Source of the DNA: Bacteroidetes bacterium GWF2_33_16
GTDB lineage: Bacteria; Bacteroidota; Bacteroidia; Bacteroidales; UBA12077
Assembly: GCA_001768565.1 (NCBI GenBank)
Contig: MEOE01000001.1
Coordinates: 124,001-188,000, forward strand
Direction: 5' to 3'
Length of the DNA stretch: 64,000 nt
Positions 24,603 through 34,292 of the stretch are shown here, one piece after another. The notes beneath the pieces were generated by a model that saw only the letters and a program-made list of their open reading frames with translations, had not been told where the DNA came from and made no database searches. The first letter of the stretch is position 1. Each line of letters opens with the position of its first letter. The position numbers were made by a program, and so were the translations under genes.

Positions 24603-26756
24603 ATGGACATTCAAAAAATGAAAGCAGCTCATAAACAACTCAAAGAGTGGAAATATGACTTGCGCGAAATCGAAAGAGGTTACAACAATCGTACATTGTA
24701 CATAAATGTTGGAACTCATGAAATCAAAGAAAAGCCTGTTAGCAAACTAATGAAAGACAAGTTTGTTGGTGGTAAAGGTTTTGGTTTAAAATTATTGTGG
24801 GATGGTACAAAACCAACTACAAAATGGGATGATCCAGAAAATGAAATTATAATTGCAGGAGGTCCAATTTGTGGTATTACACAATACTCAGGTACTGGTA
24901 AAGCAATTGTTGTTTCTATTTCTCCACAAACCGATTCCATTATGGATTCAAACGTAGGTGGACACTTTGGCCCTTTCTCAAAATTTGCAGGTTTCGACGC
25001 TATTGAAATTCAGGGAAAATCAGAAAAAGAAATTATTGTTTTTATCGATGGTGTTAATGGTAAAGTAGAAATTTTTGAGGCTCCTGAAGAACCAATCGAT
25101 AGCCATGTATTAGGTGAAGTGTTGCACGAAATGTTTTCTGATGACGAAAAAGATCGTAAAAATGTTTCTGTTGTTTCTGCTGGTACAGCTGCTGATCATA
25201 GTTTAATAGGAATGTTAAATTTTACATTCTGGGATCCAAAACGTAAACTTGTTCGTTTGAAACAAGCTGGTCGTGGTGGAATTGGAACTGTTTTCAGAAA
25301 TAAAAAAATTAAAGCTTTGGTTGCTAAAGTTCCTGGAGTAAAAGGAAACTTAAATAATGTTGTTGATTTGGAAGCGATTATGGAACGTGGTAAACGTTTC
25401 AATAAAGAAATGCGCGAACTGGATGATTCACAATGCCAGATGAAAGCAATCGGAACAGCTCACCTTACAAACATAATGAACGATTATGATTTATTGCCTA
25501 CAAATAATTTCAAGTTTGGTAGCCATAAAGATGCTGATAAGATTCATGCTAACGTTTGGAAATCAAGATTTACACAAAATATTCCTGATGGTTGCTGGAT
25601 TGGTTGTAACATGTCGTGTGCTAAAGGTGTTGACAACTACCTTGTAAGAACAGGACCATATGCCGGACAATCTGTAATTGTTGACGGACCAGAATATGAA
25701 ACAACATCATCGAACGGTTCTATAATGGGAATCTTTAATCCTGACTTTACTATTGAAACAAATTTTTATTGTGATACTTATGGTATTTGCACTATTACAT
25801 TTGGTACAATTATGGGTTTTGTTATGGAATGTTATGAAAACGGAATTCTGAACGAAGAACGCACTGGCGGATTAAAATTAAACTTTGGTAATGCCGATGG
25901 TGCAATGGAAGTATTACATCAAATGGCTCGTGGCGAAGGATTTGGTAAAATTGCCGGTATGGGTGTTCGTAAAATGAAAGAATATTTTGCTGCTCAGGGT
26001 TGGGGTGATGCTCAATTTATGCAGGATATTGGTATGGAAAATAAAGGTTTGGAATATTCACAATATGTTTCAAAAGAATCGTTGGCTCAGCAAGGTGGTT
26101 ATGCAATGACAAACAAAGGACCACAACACGACGAAGCTTGGCTTATTTTTATGGATATGGTAAATAACCAGATTCCAACTTTCGAGAAGAAAGCCGAAGC
26201 ATTGCATTATTTCCCTATGTTCCGTACCTGGTTTGGTTTAATGGGTTTATGTAAACTTCCATGGAACGATGTTGAGCCAGTTGATAATGCAAAAACCAGC
26301 GAACCAGCTAAAGTTCCAGAACATGTTGATAATTATGTAGCTATATATAAAGCAGTAACAGGTAACGATTTCGATAAAGAAGAACTAATCCGCATGTCGG
26401 AACGTGTTTATAATTTCCAACGTATATTCAATATCCGTCGTGGTTTTGGTTTACGTAAACATGATGCTCAACCTTATAGAGCTGCAGGTCCTGTTACAAT
26501 TGAAGAATACGAATCAAGAGCAGAACGTTACGATAAGCAGATGAAAGAAATTATCGGTATCGATCCTGTTGGGAAAACAAGCGCTGAGAAAGTTGCAATT
26601 ACACGTAAATATCGTGAAGATCGTTACGAGCAATTACTTGATGCAGTATACAAACGCAGAGGATGGACAGCAAATGGTGTTCCAACTATCCAACATCTTA
26701 AAGATTTAGGAATGGATCTTCCAGAAGTAATTGATGTTGTAAAAGACAAACAATAA
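24603..26756 (+). CDS. Aldehyde:ferredoxin oxidoreductase family (W/Mo bis-pterin) enzyme
   Basis: 717 residues. N-terminal AOR domain with VGGKGFGLKLLWDGT and AGGPICGITQYSGTGKA, which bind the bis-pterin cofactor. [4Fe-4S] ligands are C331, C335 and C339 (GCWIGCNMSCAKG) and probably C550 (GLCKLPW). The CxxxCxxxC spacing followed by a VDGPEYET segment looks closer to the BamB-like branch than to classical CxxCxxxC AORs. Such enzymes use tungsten or molybdenum to oxidise aldehydes or reduce carboxylic acids or aromatic thioesters with ferredoxin, in the cytoplasm. Substrate unknown. ThiS/ThiF-like and DUF364 genes are next door. Confidence 0.9.
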   Translation: MDIQKMKAAHKQLKEWKYDLREIERGYNNRTLYINVGTHEIKEKPVSKLMKDKFVGGKGFGLKLLWDGTKPTTKWDDPENEIIIAGGPICGITQYSGTGKAIVVSISPQTDSIMDSNVGGHFGPFSKFAGFDAIEIQGKSEKEIIVFIDGVNGKVEIFEAPEEPIDSHVLGEVLHEMFSDDEKDRKNVSVVSAGTAADHSLIGMLNFTFWDPKRKLVRLKQAGRGGIGTVFRNKKIKALVAKVPGVKGNLNNVVDLEAIMERGKRFNKEMRELDDSQCQMKAIGTAHLTNIMNDYDLLPTNNFKFGSHKDADKIHANVWKSRFTQNIPDGCWIGCNMSCAKGVDNYLVRTGPYAGQSVIVDGPEYETTSSNGSIMGIFNPDFTIETNFYCDTYGICTITFGTIMGFVMECYENGILNEERTGGLKLNFGNADGAMEVLHQMARGEGFGKIAGMGVRKMKEYFAAQGWGDAQFMQDIGMENKGLEYSQYVSKESLAQQGGYAMTNKGPQHDEAWLIFMDMVNNQIPTFEKKAEALHYFPMFRTWFGLMGLCKLPWNDVEPVDNAKTSEPAKVPEHVDNYVAIYKAVTGNDFDKEELIRMSERVYNFQRIFNIRRGFGLRKHDAQPYRAAGPVTIEEYESRAERYDKQMKEIIGIDPVGKTSAEKVAITRKYREDRYEQLLDAVYKRRGWTANGVPTIQHLKDLGMDLPEVIDVVKDKQ

Positions 26757-26773
26757 TAGTTATTACTTATAAG

Positions 26774-26812
26774 AAGGCTGACATCCGGATGATTCTGGAG
26801 TCAGCCTTTTTT
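26774..26812 (+). terminator. Terminator of the AOR gene
   Basis: Stem AAGGCTGAC/GTCAGCCTT (26774-26782 and 26800-26808) followed by T-rich sequence. Lies between the convergent AOR and histidine-kinase genes. Confidence 0.85.
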
Positions 26813-29800
26813 AATTTGAACTTAATGGTAAAGTAAAGCTGAAGACACTCCCTTTTCTCAAAATGCTTTCAACTTTTATCTTACCTTTATTCTTTTCTAC
26901 AAACTCCTTACATAAAATAAGCCCTAAACCAGTACCTTTTTCACCAGAAGTACCTGTTGATTTAAATTTAACATCGATACGAAAAAGTTTTTGAAGATCT
27001 TCTTCTGAAATCCCTGTCCCTTGATCTTTAATTTTAACTTCAATAAATGATTTTTCTTGTTTTGTTTCAATTTCAATATTGCTTCCTTTACCTGAGAATT
27101 TTACAGCATTACTAATAAGGTTTCTTATTACAGTATTTATCATTTCTCTGTCTGCATAAGCCATAGTACATTCCTGAATGTTTGAGATTAAATTAATCCC
27201 TTTCCTTTCAGCTGCCGATCGATGTAGGTTAATATTAATATCTATTAGTTTCGATAAGTTAAATTCTACAGGTTCAAAACTAATACGATTTCTTTGCGCA
27301 CTCGACCAGGTTAGCAGGTTGTTTAGTAAATTATAAATTTGACTAGCGGAATCATGAATTTTATTGAATATTTTTAATTTATCTTCATCACTTAGGTGAT
27401 GAAATTCTTCTTTAATTGACTCACTCAATGATAGTAAGCTTGAGAATGGGTTCTTTAAATCATGAGAAATAATTGAAAAAAACTTGTCTTTAGTGTTATT
27501 AAGTTCTTTTAAACTTAATTCTGATTCAGATAATTGTTTATTTACTGAGATTATTTTTTCATTCTGAGTTTTGAGTAGTTTGTTTGTTCTTGTTTTTAAT
27601 AAGTACCTGTAAATAAGCATGAATAGATTGAATACAATAAAAACTTCTACTAGAATAAACCACCAGGTTTGCCAAAATGGTGGTAAAATATGAATGCTTA
27701 TTTCAGCTGTATTGCTACTCCATAAATCGTCAGGATTTTTAGCTTTTACTTTAAATAAGTATTTGCCGGGTTTTAATCTCACATACGAAACATAGTTTCT
27801 ATTTCCTGAATAATTCCAGTCTTTATCCAAATTCTCCATTTTATAAGCATATTGTACTTTATATGGAAATGGATTATTTAAAGCTGCAAACTCAAGTGAA
27901 AAGAAGTTGCTTGAATAATCAAGAACGATTTCTTTAGTGTAAGAAATACTTTCGTGAAAGTAATAATGTCCTTCGTATTCAAATATTTTATTTTTTTTAT
28001 TCTTTGTACGTTTAACACGATCTGTTTCCATCACTTTTATTTCCTTCCCAAAAATCTCGAATTTTGTAATAGCTATTTCAGATTTATTTTCACTAATACT
28101 TAATTTTTTAGGATTAAAAGTATTTAGTCCGTATACTCCACCAAAATACATATTTCCACTTTTGCCAAGATGAACTGATCCTCCATTAAACTCGTTACTC
28201 TGTAATCCATCATTTATATCGAAATTCTTTGTTTTATAACTAGAAGTATTAAATTTTGATATCCCATAATTAGTACTTAACCAGATATTGTTTTCTTCAT
28301 CGGGCAATATTCCATATATAACCTCACTTGGAAGTCCTTCTTTAATTCCAAAACGTTTAAATTTTTCCGTTAATGGATTAAAGCGGTTTAATCCAGAATT
28401 AGTACCTAACCAAAGAAATCCATTTTTATCTTCATATATCCAAAATACCATATTGTCTGATATACTTTCAATATCATTAAGATTGTTTAGATACGATTTA
28501 AAGGTTCCTTCGTGTATATCCATTTTATTAAGACCTCCACCAATAGTTCCAATCCAGAGATCACCATTTTTATCCTGACAAATGCCAGTGTATATATAGT
28601 TATGTGATATACTGTTTTTTTGGTTAGGTGAATTCAGATATCTTTTAAACTTTTCTGTAATCGGATCAAATCGATTTAATCCACGTTGAGTTCCAATCCA
28701 TAAAAAACCATCCTTGTCTTCATAAATACCTCTGACATAATTGTTTGAAATAGAGTTTGCATCATATTCTGAAAACACATAATGCTTAAATCTGCCCGTT
28801 TTCGATATAAATTTATTTAATCCACCACCATCGGTAGCGATCCATATATTTCCTTTACTGTCTTGAAACATATATCTAACAGTTGGATTTGATAATGAAG
28901 TAGGATCGGCAGGCTTATAAGTATAATGTACAAATTTTTCTGTTTTTGGCAAAAATCTGCTAATCCCATTCTGATTTGTTCCAATCCAAACAGAACCATC
29001 ATTGGCCTCCAATATTGACCATACAAAGTTTGAGGAAAGGCTATTTACATCGTTTGGATTATTCGTTATTAAATCAAACTTGTGTGATTGTGGATTGTAG
29101 ATATTTACTCCTGCACCAAACGAGCCAAACCAAAGAACACCTGCACGGTCTTCATATATACTATGAATTGCATTTGCAGAAAGACTTTTTTGATCGCCAG
29201 GATTATTAAAGTAATTACTAACAAAATCATTAGTGTCAATTTTATAAAGACCTGTACCGAATGTCCCATACCAAATATTCCCATAGTTATCCTCCATTAT
29301 AGGTTTTACAGGATTAATTGACTGACTGTTTGACACATCTGGTGCTGGAACATATGATTTAAAAACCCTTTCAGTTTGATTAAAATTATATAGTCCATGA
29401 ACTTGTCCAATCCATAATCTCTGTCGAGTATCCAAGAATATATTTTCAATAACTTGATTAGCATTAACATTAAGTATGCTTTCTGGTATAGTATAATGAT
29501 CTATTGATTTGGTTTTAGGATAATATCCAATTAATCCATTATCAGTACCAATCCAGAGTTTTTCTCCTTCAAAAACCATTGAAAGAATGCGTAAGTTTTT
29601 ATGAGTAATACCTAAATCAATTTCGTTAAAGTTTTTTGATTCATAATTATAAACGACCAACCCTATATTGGTGCCAATCCATATATTACCGGTTTTGTCT
29701 AAAACAATATCATTTATTTGTATTGATAATCCTGAAATAGCTTTAAATGGCAAAATTAATCTGGTATTTCTTTTTGATTCAAGATCTATTCTGTTAATCC

Positions 29801-30260
29801 CATTAAGAGTTCCTATCCAAAGCTGATTATTGTTATCTTCGAGTATGCAGATAATTGTATCGTTTGTTATTTTATTTGATATTGCTGACGAACTTTTGTA
29901 TTGTGTAAATATTTCTTTTCTGGGATCGAAACGAGTTAAGCCTCCTCGAGAACCAAACCAAAGAATACCAGACTTATCTTCGCAAATCTGGTCAATCCAC
30001 TTATGCGAAATGCTATTCGGATTTTGTGAGTCAGGCCTAAAGATCTTGAAATTTTTTCCATCATAGCGATTTAAACCATCTTCGGTACCAAACCACATGA
30101 AACCTTTATTGTCTTGGTAAATAAAGTATACAGAACTAAGTGATAAACCATCATCAATGGTGAGTCTTTTAAAAGTAATTTGTTTGCTTTGCGACCAGCT
30201 TAGGCTTACAAGAGTTAAAAAAAGAATAGTCCAAATTATTTTCTTTTTCATAAGGCACAA
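26811..30260 (-). CDS. Two-component regulator propeller sensor histidine kinase
   Basis: 1149 residues. Signal peptide up to about SWSQS; a second in-frame Met (MKKKIIW) is the likelier start. About 14 Reg_prop repeats (pattern W-GT-GLNR/KF) build the periplasmic double propeller. A Y_Y_Y domain follows, then one membrane helix (WWFILVEVFIVFNLFMLIYR), HisKA with H933 in ISHDLKNPFSSLLSL, and HATPase with GTGISEEDL and GEKGTGLGLILCKEF. No receiver or AraC output domain follows, unlike the glycan-sensing hybrids of Bacteroides, and no response regulator is adjacent. Ligand unknown. It may respond to carbohydrate or to conditions relevant to the AOR enzyme. Confidence 0.9.
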   Translation of the reverse strand: MCLMKKKIIWTILFLTLVSLSWSQSKQITFKRLTIDDGLSLSSVYFIYQDNKGFMWFGTEDGLNRYDGKNFKIFRPDSQNPNSISHKWIDQICEDKSGILWFGSRGGLTRFDPRKEIFTQYKSSSAISNKITNDTIICILEDNNNQLWIGTLNGINRIDLESKRNTRLILPFKAISGLSIQINDIVLDKTGNIWIGTNIGLVVYNYESKNFNEIDLGITHKNLRILSMVFEGEKLWIGTDNGLIGYYPKTKSIDHYTIPESILNVNANQVIENIFLDTRQRLWIGQVHGLYNFNQTERVFKSYVPAPDVSNSQSINPVKPIMEDNYGNIWYGTFGTGLYKIDTNDFVSNYFNNPGDQKSLSANAIHSIYEDRAGVLWFGSFGAGVNIYNPQSHKFDLITNNPNDVNSLSSNFVWSILEANDGSVWIGTNQNGISRFLPKTEKFVHYTYKPADPTSLSNPTVRYMFQDSKGNIWIATDGGGLNKFISKTGRFKHYVFSEYDANSISNNYVRGIYEDKDGFLWIGTQRGLNRFDPITEKFKRYLNSPNQKNSISHNYIYTGICQDKNGDLWIGTIGGGLNKMDIHEGTFKSYLNNLNDIESISDNMVFWIYEDKNGFLWLGTNSGLNRFNPLTEKFKRFGIKEGLPSEVIYGILPDEENNIWLSTNYGISKFNTSSYKTKNFDINDGLQSNEFNGGSVHLGKSGNMYFGGVYGLNTFNPKKLSISENKSEIAITKFEIFGKEIKVMETDRVKRTKNKKNKIFEYEGHYYFHESISYTKEIVLDYSSNFFSLEFAALNNPFPYKVQYAYKMENLDKDWNYSGNRNYVSYVRLKPGKYLFKVKAKNPDDLWSSNTAEISIHILPPFWQTWWFILVEVFIVFNLFMLIYRYLLKTRTNKLLKTQNEKIISVNKQLSESELSLKELNNTKDKFFSIISHDLKNPFSSLLSLSESIKEEFHHLSDEDKLKIFNKIHDSASQIYNLLNNLLTWSSAQRNRISFEPVEFNLSKLIDININLHRSAAERKGINLISNIQECTMAYADREMINTVIRNLISNAVKFSGKGSNIEIETKQEKSFIEVKIKDQGTGISEEDLQKLFRIDVKFKSTGTSGEKGTGLGLILCKEFVEKNKGKIKVESILRKGSVFSFTLPLSSN

Positions 30261-30269
30261 TATAATCTA

Positions 30270-30301
30270 CAAAGTTAAAGCATAATTGACTGAAAGTCAA
30301 A
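30270..30301 (-). promoter_or_regulatory. Promoter of the propeller histidine kinase
   Basis: TTTG (30301-30298), 20-bp spacer, TAACTTTG (30277-30270): a full match to the Bacteroidota TTTG/TAnnTTTG consensus, 9 bp before the annotated start at 30260 and 18 bp before the second Met. Confidence 0.72.
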
Positions 30302-30507
30302 AAGGTCTGTAACGAAGCAGTGATAGTACAAGTAAAGTATACCTTAGTATATGATAGATTGCTTTATATTTTAATCAAATATTTTTAAATATATCAAAAG
30401 CATTTTTTTTGATAATATTCATAAAAGTAAAAAGGTATAATAAAATTTTAAATAGGAGTCAATTTGTGCAAGAGGTTTACTTGCTATCTTATAATTACCT
30501 TACAAGA

Positions 30508-31503
30508 TTATAACTCAGAATAAATAACTTCAATATGAATTGGAAATTGATCTTCGTTTCCTTTTAATTCGAACTCTTTTATATCAATTAAGCTCTTAAT
30601 TTCCTCGATATTTTTACCCTGATTTTTAAGTGCAAGAACCTTTTCGGTTAGTTTCTTAAAATAGGTAGCTTGAGTTTTAAATACATCGCTATTTGTTATT
30701 TTTCCATGACCAGGTATTACATTTTGAATTTTCTCCGCAGACAATTTATCCATAACTGCAATCCAACCTTTTACAGTAGCACCATGAGTTGCCAGAACAT
30801 ATGGAAATCTACCATTAAAAATCAGATCACCCGTATGAATAGTATTTTGTTTTGGAAATCGAACAATTATATTATCGTTTGTATGGCCACTACCTGGAAA
30901 TTCAAGAATTATTCTTTCGCCACCAAACAATAATTCATACTTATCAATGAACAGAGTGTCAGGATAGCGAATCTTAATTTGTTTAAGATCTTGCAGATAA
31001 GCAGAATATTGATCTAATTGGCCTTTTAAGGTTTTATATTCATCGCTCTCCTCGTTTTCAATAGCAGCAAGCTCTTCTCCCAAACCATAAATAAAATCAG
31101 GAAAATCAATTTCAATAGATTTTTTAAGAATTGGTTCGGTTATGCTCTTAATATTAGCATCAAGTTTTTCATATGCAATAATTTTTGCTTCGGATGGAAA
31201 TGCTGAAATTCCAAAAATATGATCCCCATGTAAATGAGTATAGATAACAAATTTAATTGGTTTATCAGAAACTGAGCGAATTGACTCAATAATATCTTTT
31301 CCATTACTCGGCCTGCTTCCCGCATCAACAACAACGATTCCTTCAGTTGTAACTAAAAAGGCAATATTTCCTCCTTTGGCATTTTCAATCGCATACAGAT
31401 TCTCTGCAATCTTAATTGGTGTAAAGATCGCTGGTATCTCTTGGCCAAGTCCAGAGAATTGGTAAAAAAGAATAGATATAATTATAATTAAATACTTTTT
31501 CAT
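30508..31503 (-). CDS. Secreted MBL-fold metallo-hydrolase
   Basis: 331 residues. Signal peptide MKKYLIIIISILFYQFSGLG. The metallo-beta-lactamase fold shows the YTHLHGDHIFG zinc motif, GSGHTNDN, HTGDL and NVIPGHG. The family includes SoxH/QuiP-like and other periplasmic hydrolases of unknown substrate. Flanked by 220-250-bp gaps, so monocistronic. Not close enough to class B enzymes to call a beta-lactamase. Confidence 0.85.
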   Translation of the reverse strand: MKKYLIIIISILFYQFSGLGQEIPAIFTPIKIAENLYAIENAKGGNIAFLVTTEGIVVVDAGSRPSNGKDIIESIRSVSDKPIKFVIYTHLHGDHIFGISAFPSEAKIIAYEKLDANIKSITEPILKKSIEIDFPDFIYGLGEELAAIENEESDEYKTLKGQLDQYSAYLQDLKQIKIRYPDTLFIDKYELLFGGERIILEFPGSGHTNDNIIVRFPKQNTIHTGDLIFNGRFPYVLATHGATVKGWIAVMDKLSAEKIQNVIPGHGKITNSDVFKTQATYFKKLTEKVLALKNQGKNIEEIKSLIDIKEFELKGNEDQFPIHIEVIYSEL

Positions 31504-31672
31504 AAGGATACGTTTTTATTAAAAGGTATGTAAAGATAAATTTATTAAGAACCTTCCATAACAAAACAAAAAAAACATTGTATTTTAAATTTTTAACTTG
31601 ATTTACTGATAGTTATATAAATATATGTTTTAAAATATAGTAATTCGGTAACACATTATTGAATTATTCGTA

Positions 31673-31680
31673 TATATTTG
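31673..31680 (+). promoter_or_regulatory. -7 box (TATATTTG) of the yceI-porin operon
   Basis: Exact TAnnTTTG, 46 bp upstream of the ATG at 31727. No clear -33 TTTG. Confidence 0.45.
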
Positions 31681-31726
31681 CACTACTATTTCGATAGGAT
31701 TTGTAGTTTTAATAAATTTAACTAAT

Positions 31727-32305
31727 ATGAAAAACAAATTAATTCTTTTAACTGCAATGATATTAATTGCATCTGCAGTTATTGCTCAGAAAAAATACAG
31801 TTTAGATGAAGCAAATAGCAAACTAACAATAGAAGGAACTTCTTCGGTACATGATTGGTCAATGAACTCGACCATCTTTTCAGGTACAGTTCTTTTTGAA
31901 ACAGAAGAAAACATTCCAACAAGCATTCTGGATATTAAATTTAGTAGCAAAGCAGATAAAATACTAAGTGATAATAGTATAATGGATAGCAAAACCCATA
32001 AAGCGCTAAAAGCCGAAACTCATCCGGATATAACGTTCATTTTTAAGTCGGTTAAATCATATAAAAAACTTAAAGATGCTTTTTCTGGTGAAATAACAGG
32101 AATACTTTCTATTGCAGGAAAATCGAAGAACATAACATTGTCATTTAGTGGCAAAGTGCATCCATCTGGAGCGGTAAATGTTAAAGGTGTTGTTCCTCTT
32201 AAAATGACTGACTTTGGTGTCAATCCACCTACTGCAATGTTAGGTGCACTTAAAACAGGTGATGATATAAAGATAAACTATGATTTTCAGTTTATAAACC
32301 AATAA
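31727..32305 (+). CDS. YceI-family periplasmic protein
   Basis: 192 residues. Signal peptide up to about VIAQ, then the YceI lipocalin-like barrel: EGTSSVHDWSMNSTIFSGTV, ETHPDITFIFKSVK, GILSIAGKSKNITLSFSG and VPLKMTDFGVNPPTAM. YceI proteins bind polyisoprenoids such as ubiquinone chains and are often induced by stress. First gene of a four-gene unit, 35 bp before the porin gene. Confidence 0.9.
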   Translation: MKNKLILLTAMILIASAVIAQKKYSLDEANSKLTIEGTSSVHDWSMNSTIFSGTVLFETEENIPTSILDIKFSSKADKILSDNSIMDSKTHKALKAETHPDITFIFKSVKSYKKLKDAFSGEITGILSIAGKSKNITLSFSGKVHPSGAVNVKGVVPLKMTDFGVNPPTAMLGALKTGDDIKINYDFQFINQ

Positions 32306-32340
32306 AACAATCAATTAATAACAATTAAACATTAAAAATT

Positions 32341-33564
32341 ATGAAGAGAATTTTAATTTTATTTATGATGTTGACTTTAGTTACAAGTGTATTTAGTCAA
32401 CAGTTTGAGAATCAAAAAGCTGATATACCAGTATTTGATGGATTAAAAGTTAAAGTTGGAGGCGATTTTGCAATTCAGTACCAAGGTCTAAATCACAGCA
32501 ATACCAACGACACAATTGAATATTATGAGTTAGTTTCAAATTTCAATCTTCCAACTGCAAACTTAAATTTAGATGTAATTCTTGCTGATGGTCTGAAAAT
32601 GCATTTAAGAACATATTTATCATCTCGTCACCATAACGAAGCATGGGTAAAAGGTGGATATGTTGAGATTGATAAACTTGATTTTATTAGCCAAGGTTTC
32701 TTATCAGGAATTATGAATGTAACAACCTTGAAAGTTGGTCTTGATGAAATTAATTACGGTGATGCTCATTTTAGAAGAACCGATAATGCAAAAGCAATAA
32801 ATAATCCTTTTGTAGGAAACTATATAATGGATGCTTTTACTACTGAAGCATTTGGTGAAGTTTTAATACAATCGTCAGGATTTATAGGTTTAATAGGTTT
32901 GTCTAATGGTAAATTAAACCAGAATGTTACTGTAACTACCAGATATAATGGAAATAATGCTATTTCATTTTATGGTAAATTTGGTTATGATAAACAATTT
33001 ACCGATGATTTTAGAGGAAGACTTACCGGTTCATGGTACTTAAACTGGGGAACATCTACAGGTACTTACTTATATAGTGGTGATCGTACCGGATCTAGAT
33101 ATTATTCAGTATTAGTAGTTGAAGGTAAAGCCGACAATTTTGCAAGTGGCCGATTTAATCCTGGATTCACTCAAATAACAGCTATTCAGTTTAACCCATT
33201 TATTAAGTACAAAGGACTTGAACTATTTGGTATATATGAAAAAGCTATGGGTGGAAACAAAGATGACAATGGTGATTATACCCAGATTGCAGCTGAACTT
33301 CTTTACAGATTTGGTTCAAGAGAGCAATATTATCTTGGTGGAAGATATAATTCAGTTTCAGGAAACCAAACAGAAGATTCTGATAACTTAAAAATTGATA
33401 GAATTAATTTAGGTGGAGGTTGGTTTCTTACCAAGAATGTTGTTGTTAAAGCAGAATATGTTACTCAAAAATATACTGGTGACGGTGTAACATCAAAATT
33501 AGGTGCAGCATACAAAGGCGCAGAATTTCACGGTGTTATGCTAGAAGCAGCGATATCGTTCTAA
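32341..33564 (+). CDS. Outer-membrane porin-like beta-barrel protein
   Basis: 407 residues with a signal peptide (MKRILILFMMLTLVTSVFS). Alternating amphipathic strands and a final aromatic residue (HGVMLEAAISF) indicate an outer-membrane barrel. It resembles the Bacteroidota porins that travel with yceI genes. The substrate is unknown. Co-transcribed with the upstream yceI; a hairpin follows it before the second yceI. Confidence 0.82.
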   Translation: MKRILILFMMLTLVTSVFSQQFENQKADIPVFDGLKVKVGGDFAIQYQGLNHSNTNDTIEYYELVSNFNLPTANLNLDVILADGLKMHLRTYLSSRHHNEAWVKGGYVEIDKLDFISQGFLSGIMNVTTLKVGLDEINYGDAHFRRTDNAKAINNPFVGNYIMDAFTTEAFGEVLIQSSGFIGLIGLSNGKLNQNVTVTTRYNGNNAISFYGKFGYDKQFTDDFRGRLTGSWYLNWGTSTGTYLYSGDRTGSRYYSVLVVEGKADNFASGRFNPGFTQITAIQFNPFIKYKGLELFGIYEKAMGGNKDDNGDYTQIAAELLYRFGSREQYYLGGRYNSVSGNQTEDSDNLKIDRINLGGGWFLTKNVVVKAEYVTQKYTGDGVTSKLGAAYKGAEFHGVMLEAAISF

Positions 33565-33585
33565 ATGTTAGTTTTTTTGAATTAT

Positions 33586-33620
33586 ATAACCGTCTCGAAT
33601 TGCATAGAGACGGTTATATT
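33586..33620 (+). terminator. Hairpin between porin and second yceI
   Basis: Perfect 11-bp stem ATAACCGTCTC/GAGACGGTTAT, 22 bp after the porin stop, followed by a short T-rich stretch. It would end or attenuate the first transcript; yceI-2 and rrf2 would then depend on read-through or their own promoter. Confidence 0.7.
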
Positions 33621-33687
33621 TCAATAATTATCAAATTAAAAAACACTCTATATTTTTGGATAAATAGTAATTAACAAAAACAAGGAA

Positions 33688-34287
33688 ATGAAAAATGCAG
33701 TTTTATATTGTTTGCTTTTAATGCATTTTACTTTATTTGCTCAACCCATAATAACACGAGACAAGACTGAGAACCACTACCAATTAAGCAATATTCTAAT
33801 TGAAGGTGAAACAAATATTAATGGGTTTGCATTTTCATTTAATAATTCAAAAATTAATCTCAATCCAACTTCCGAGAACCTAAATATAGCTTCTCAGAAC
33901 AATGAGATTATTGAGTTTTATATTCCTGTACGTGCATTCCGTGGAAGTAATTATCTTATGGAAGGGGATTTTCAGGAATTACTAAAAGCAAACACATATC
34001 CAGTGGTAAAGGTTGGAATTGAAAAAAGCAAGTTGCGTTCTATTGTTGCCAACTCAGAAAATACAAAAATCAATTTTTACTTGACTATTGCTGGAGTAAC
34101 CAGGCTTATTAGCGGTGATTACTTAATTAATCTATGCAATAAGGACGAATTTGTTTTACAAGGTACAACAAATGTAAAACTAACTGACTTCTCCATTGTA
34201 CCACCAAAAAAAATGTTAGGTGTTTTACAAGTTAAAGATTTAATATTTATTAAATTTGATATTATTATCTCAACTTTAAATTCCTAG
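33688..34287 (+). CDS. YceI-like periplasmic protein, second copy
   Basis: 199 residues with a signal peptide (MKNAVLYCLLLMHFTLFA). A divergent YceI barrel: IEGETNINGFAFSFNN, ANTYPVVKVGIEKSK, LTIAGVTRLISGDYLI and VKLTDFSIVPPKKMLG. It is only distantly similar to the copy at 31727, so not a recent tandem duplicate. Its stop is 5 bp before the Rrf2 start. Confidence 0.83.
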   Translation: MKNAVLYCLLLMHFTLFAQPIITRDKTENHYQLSNILIEGETNINGFAFSFNNSKINLNPTSENLNIASQNNEIIEFYIPVRAFRGSNYLMEGDFQELLKANTYPVVKVGIEKSKLRSIVANSENTKINFYLTIAGVTRLISGDYLINLCNKDEFVLQGTTNVKLTDFSIVPPKKMLGVLQVKDLIFIKFDIIISTLNS

Positions 34288-34292
34288 ATCAA

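Noticed and set aside
30508..31503. Beta-lactamase resistance gene
   Set aside because: The fold and HLHGDH motif fit MBL hydrolases broadly; the motifs and insert do not match known class B lactamases.
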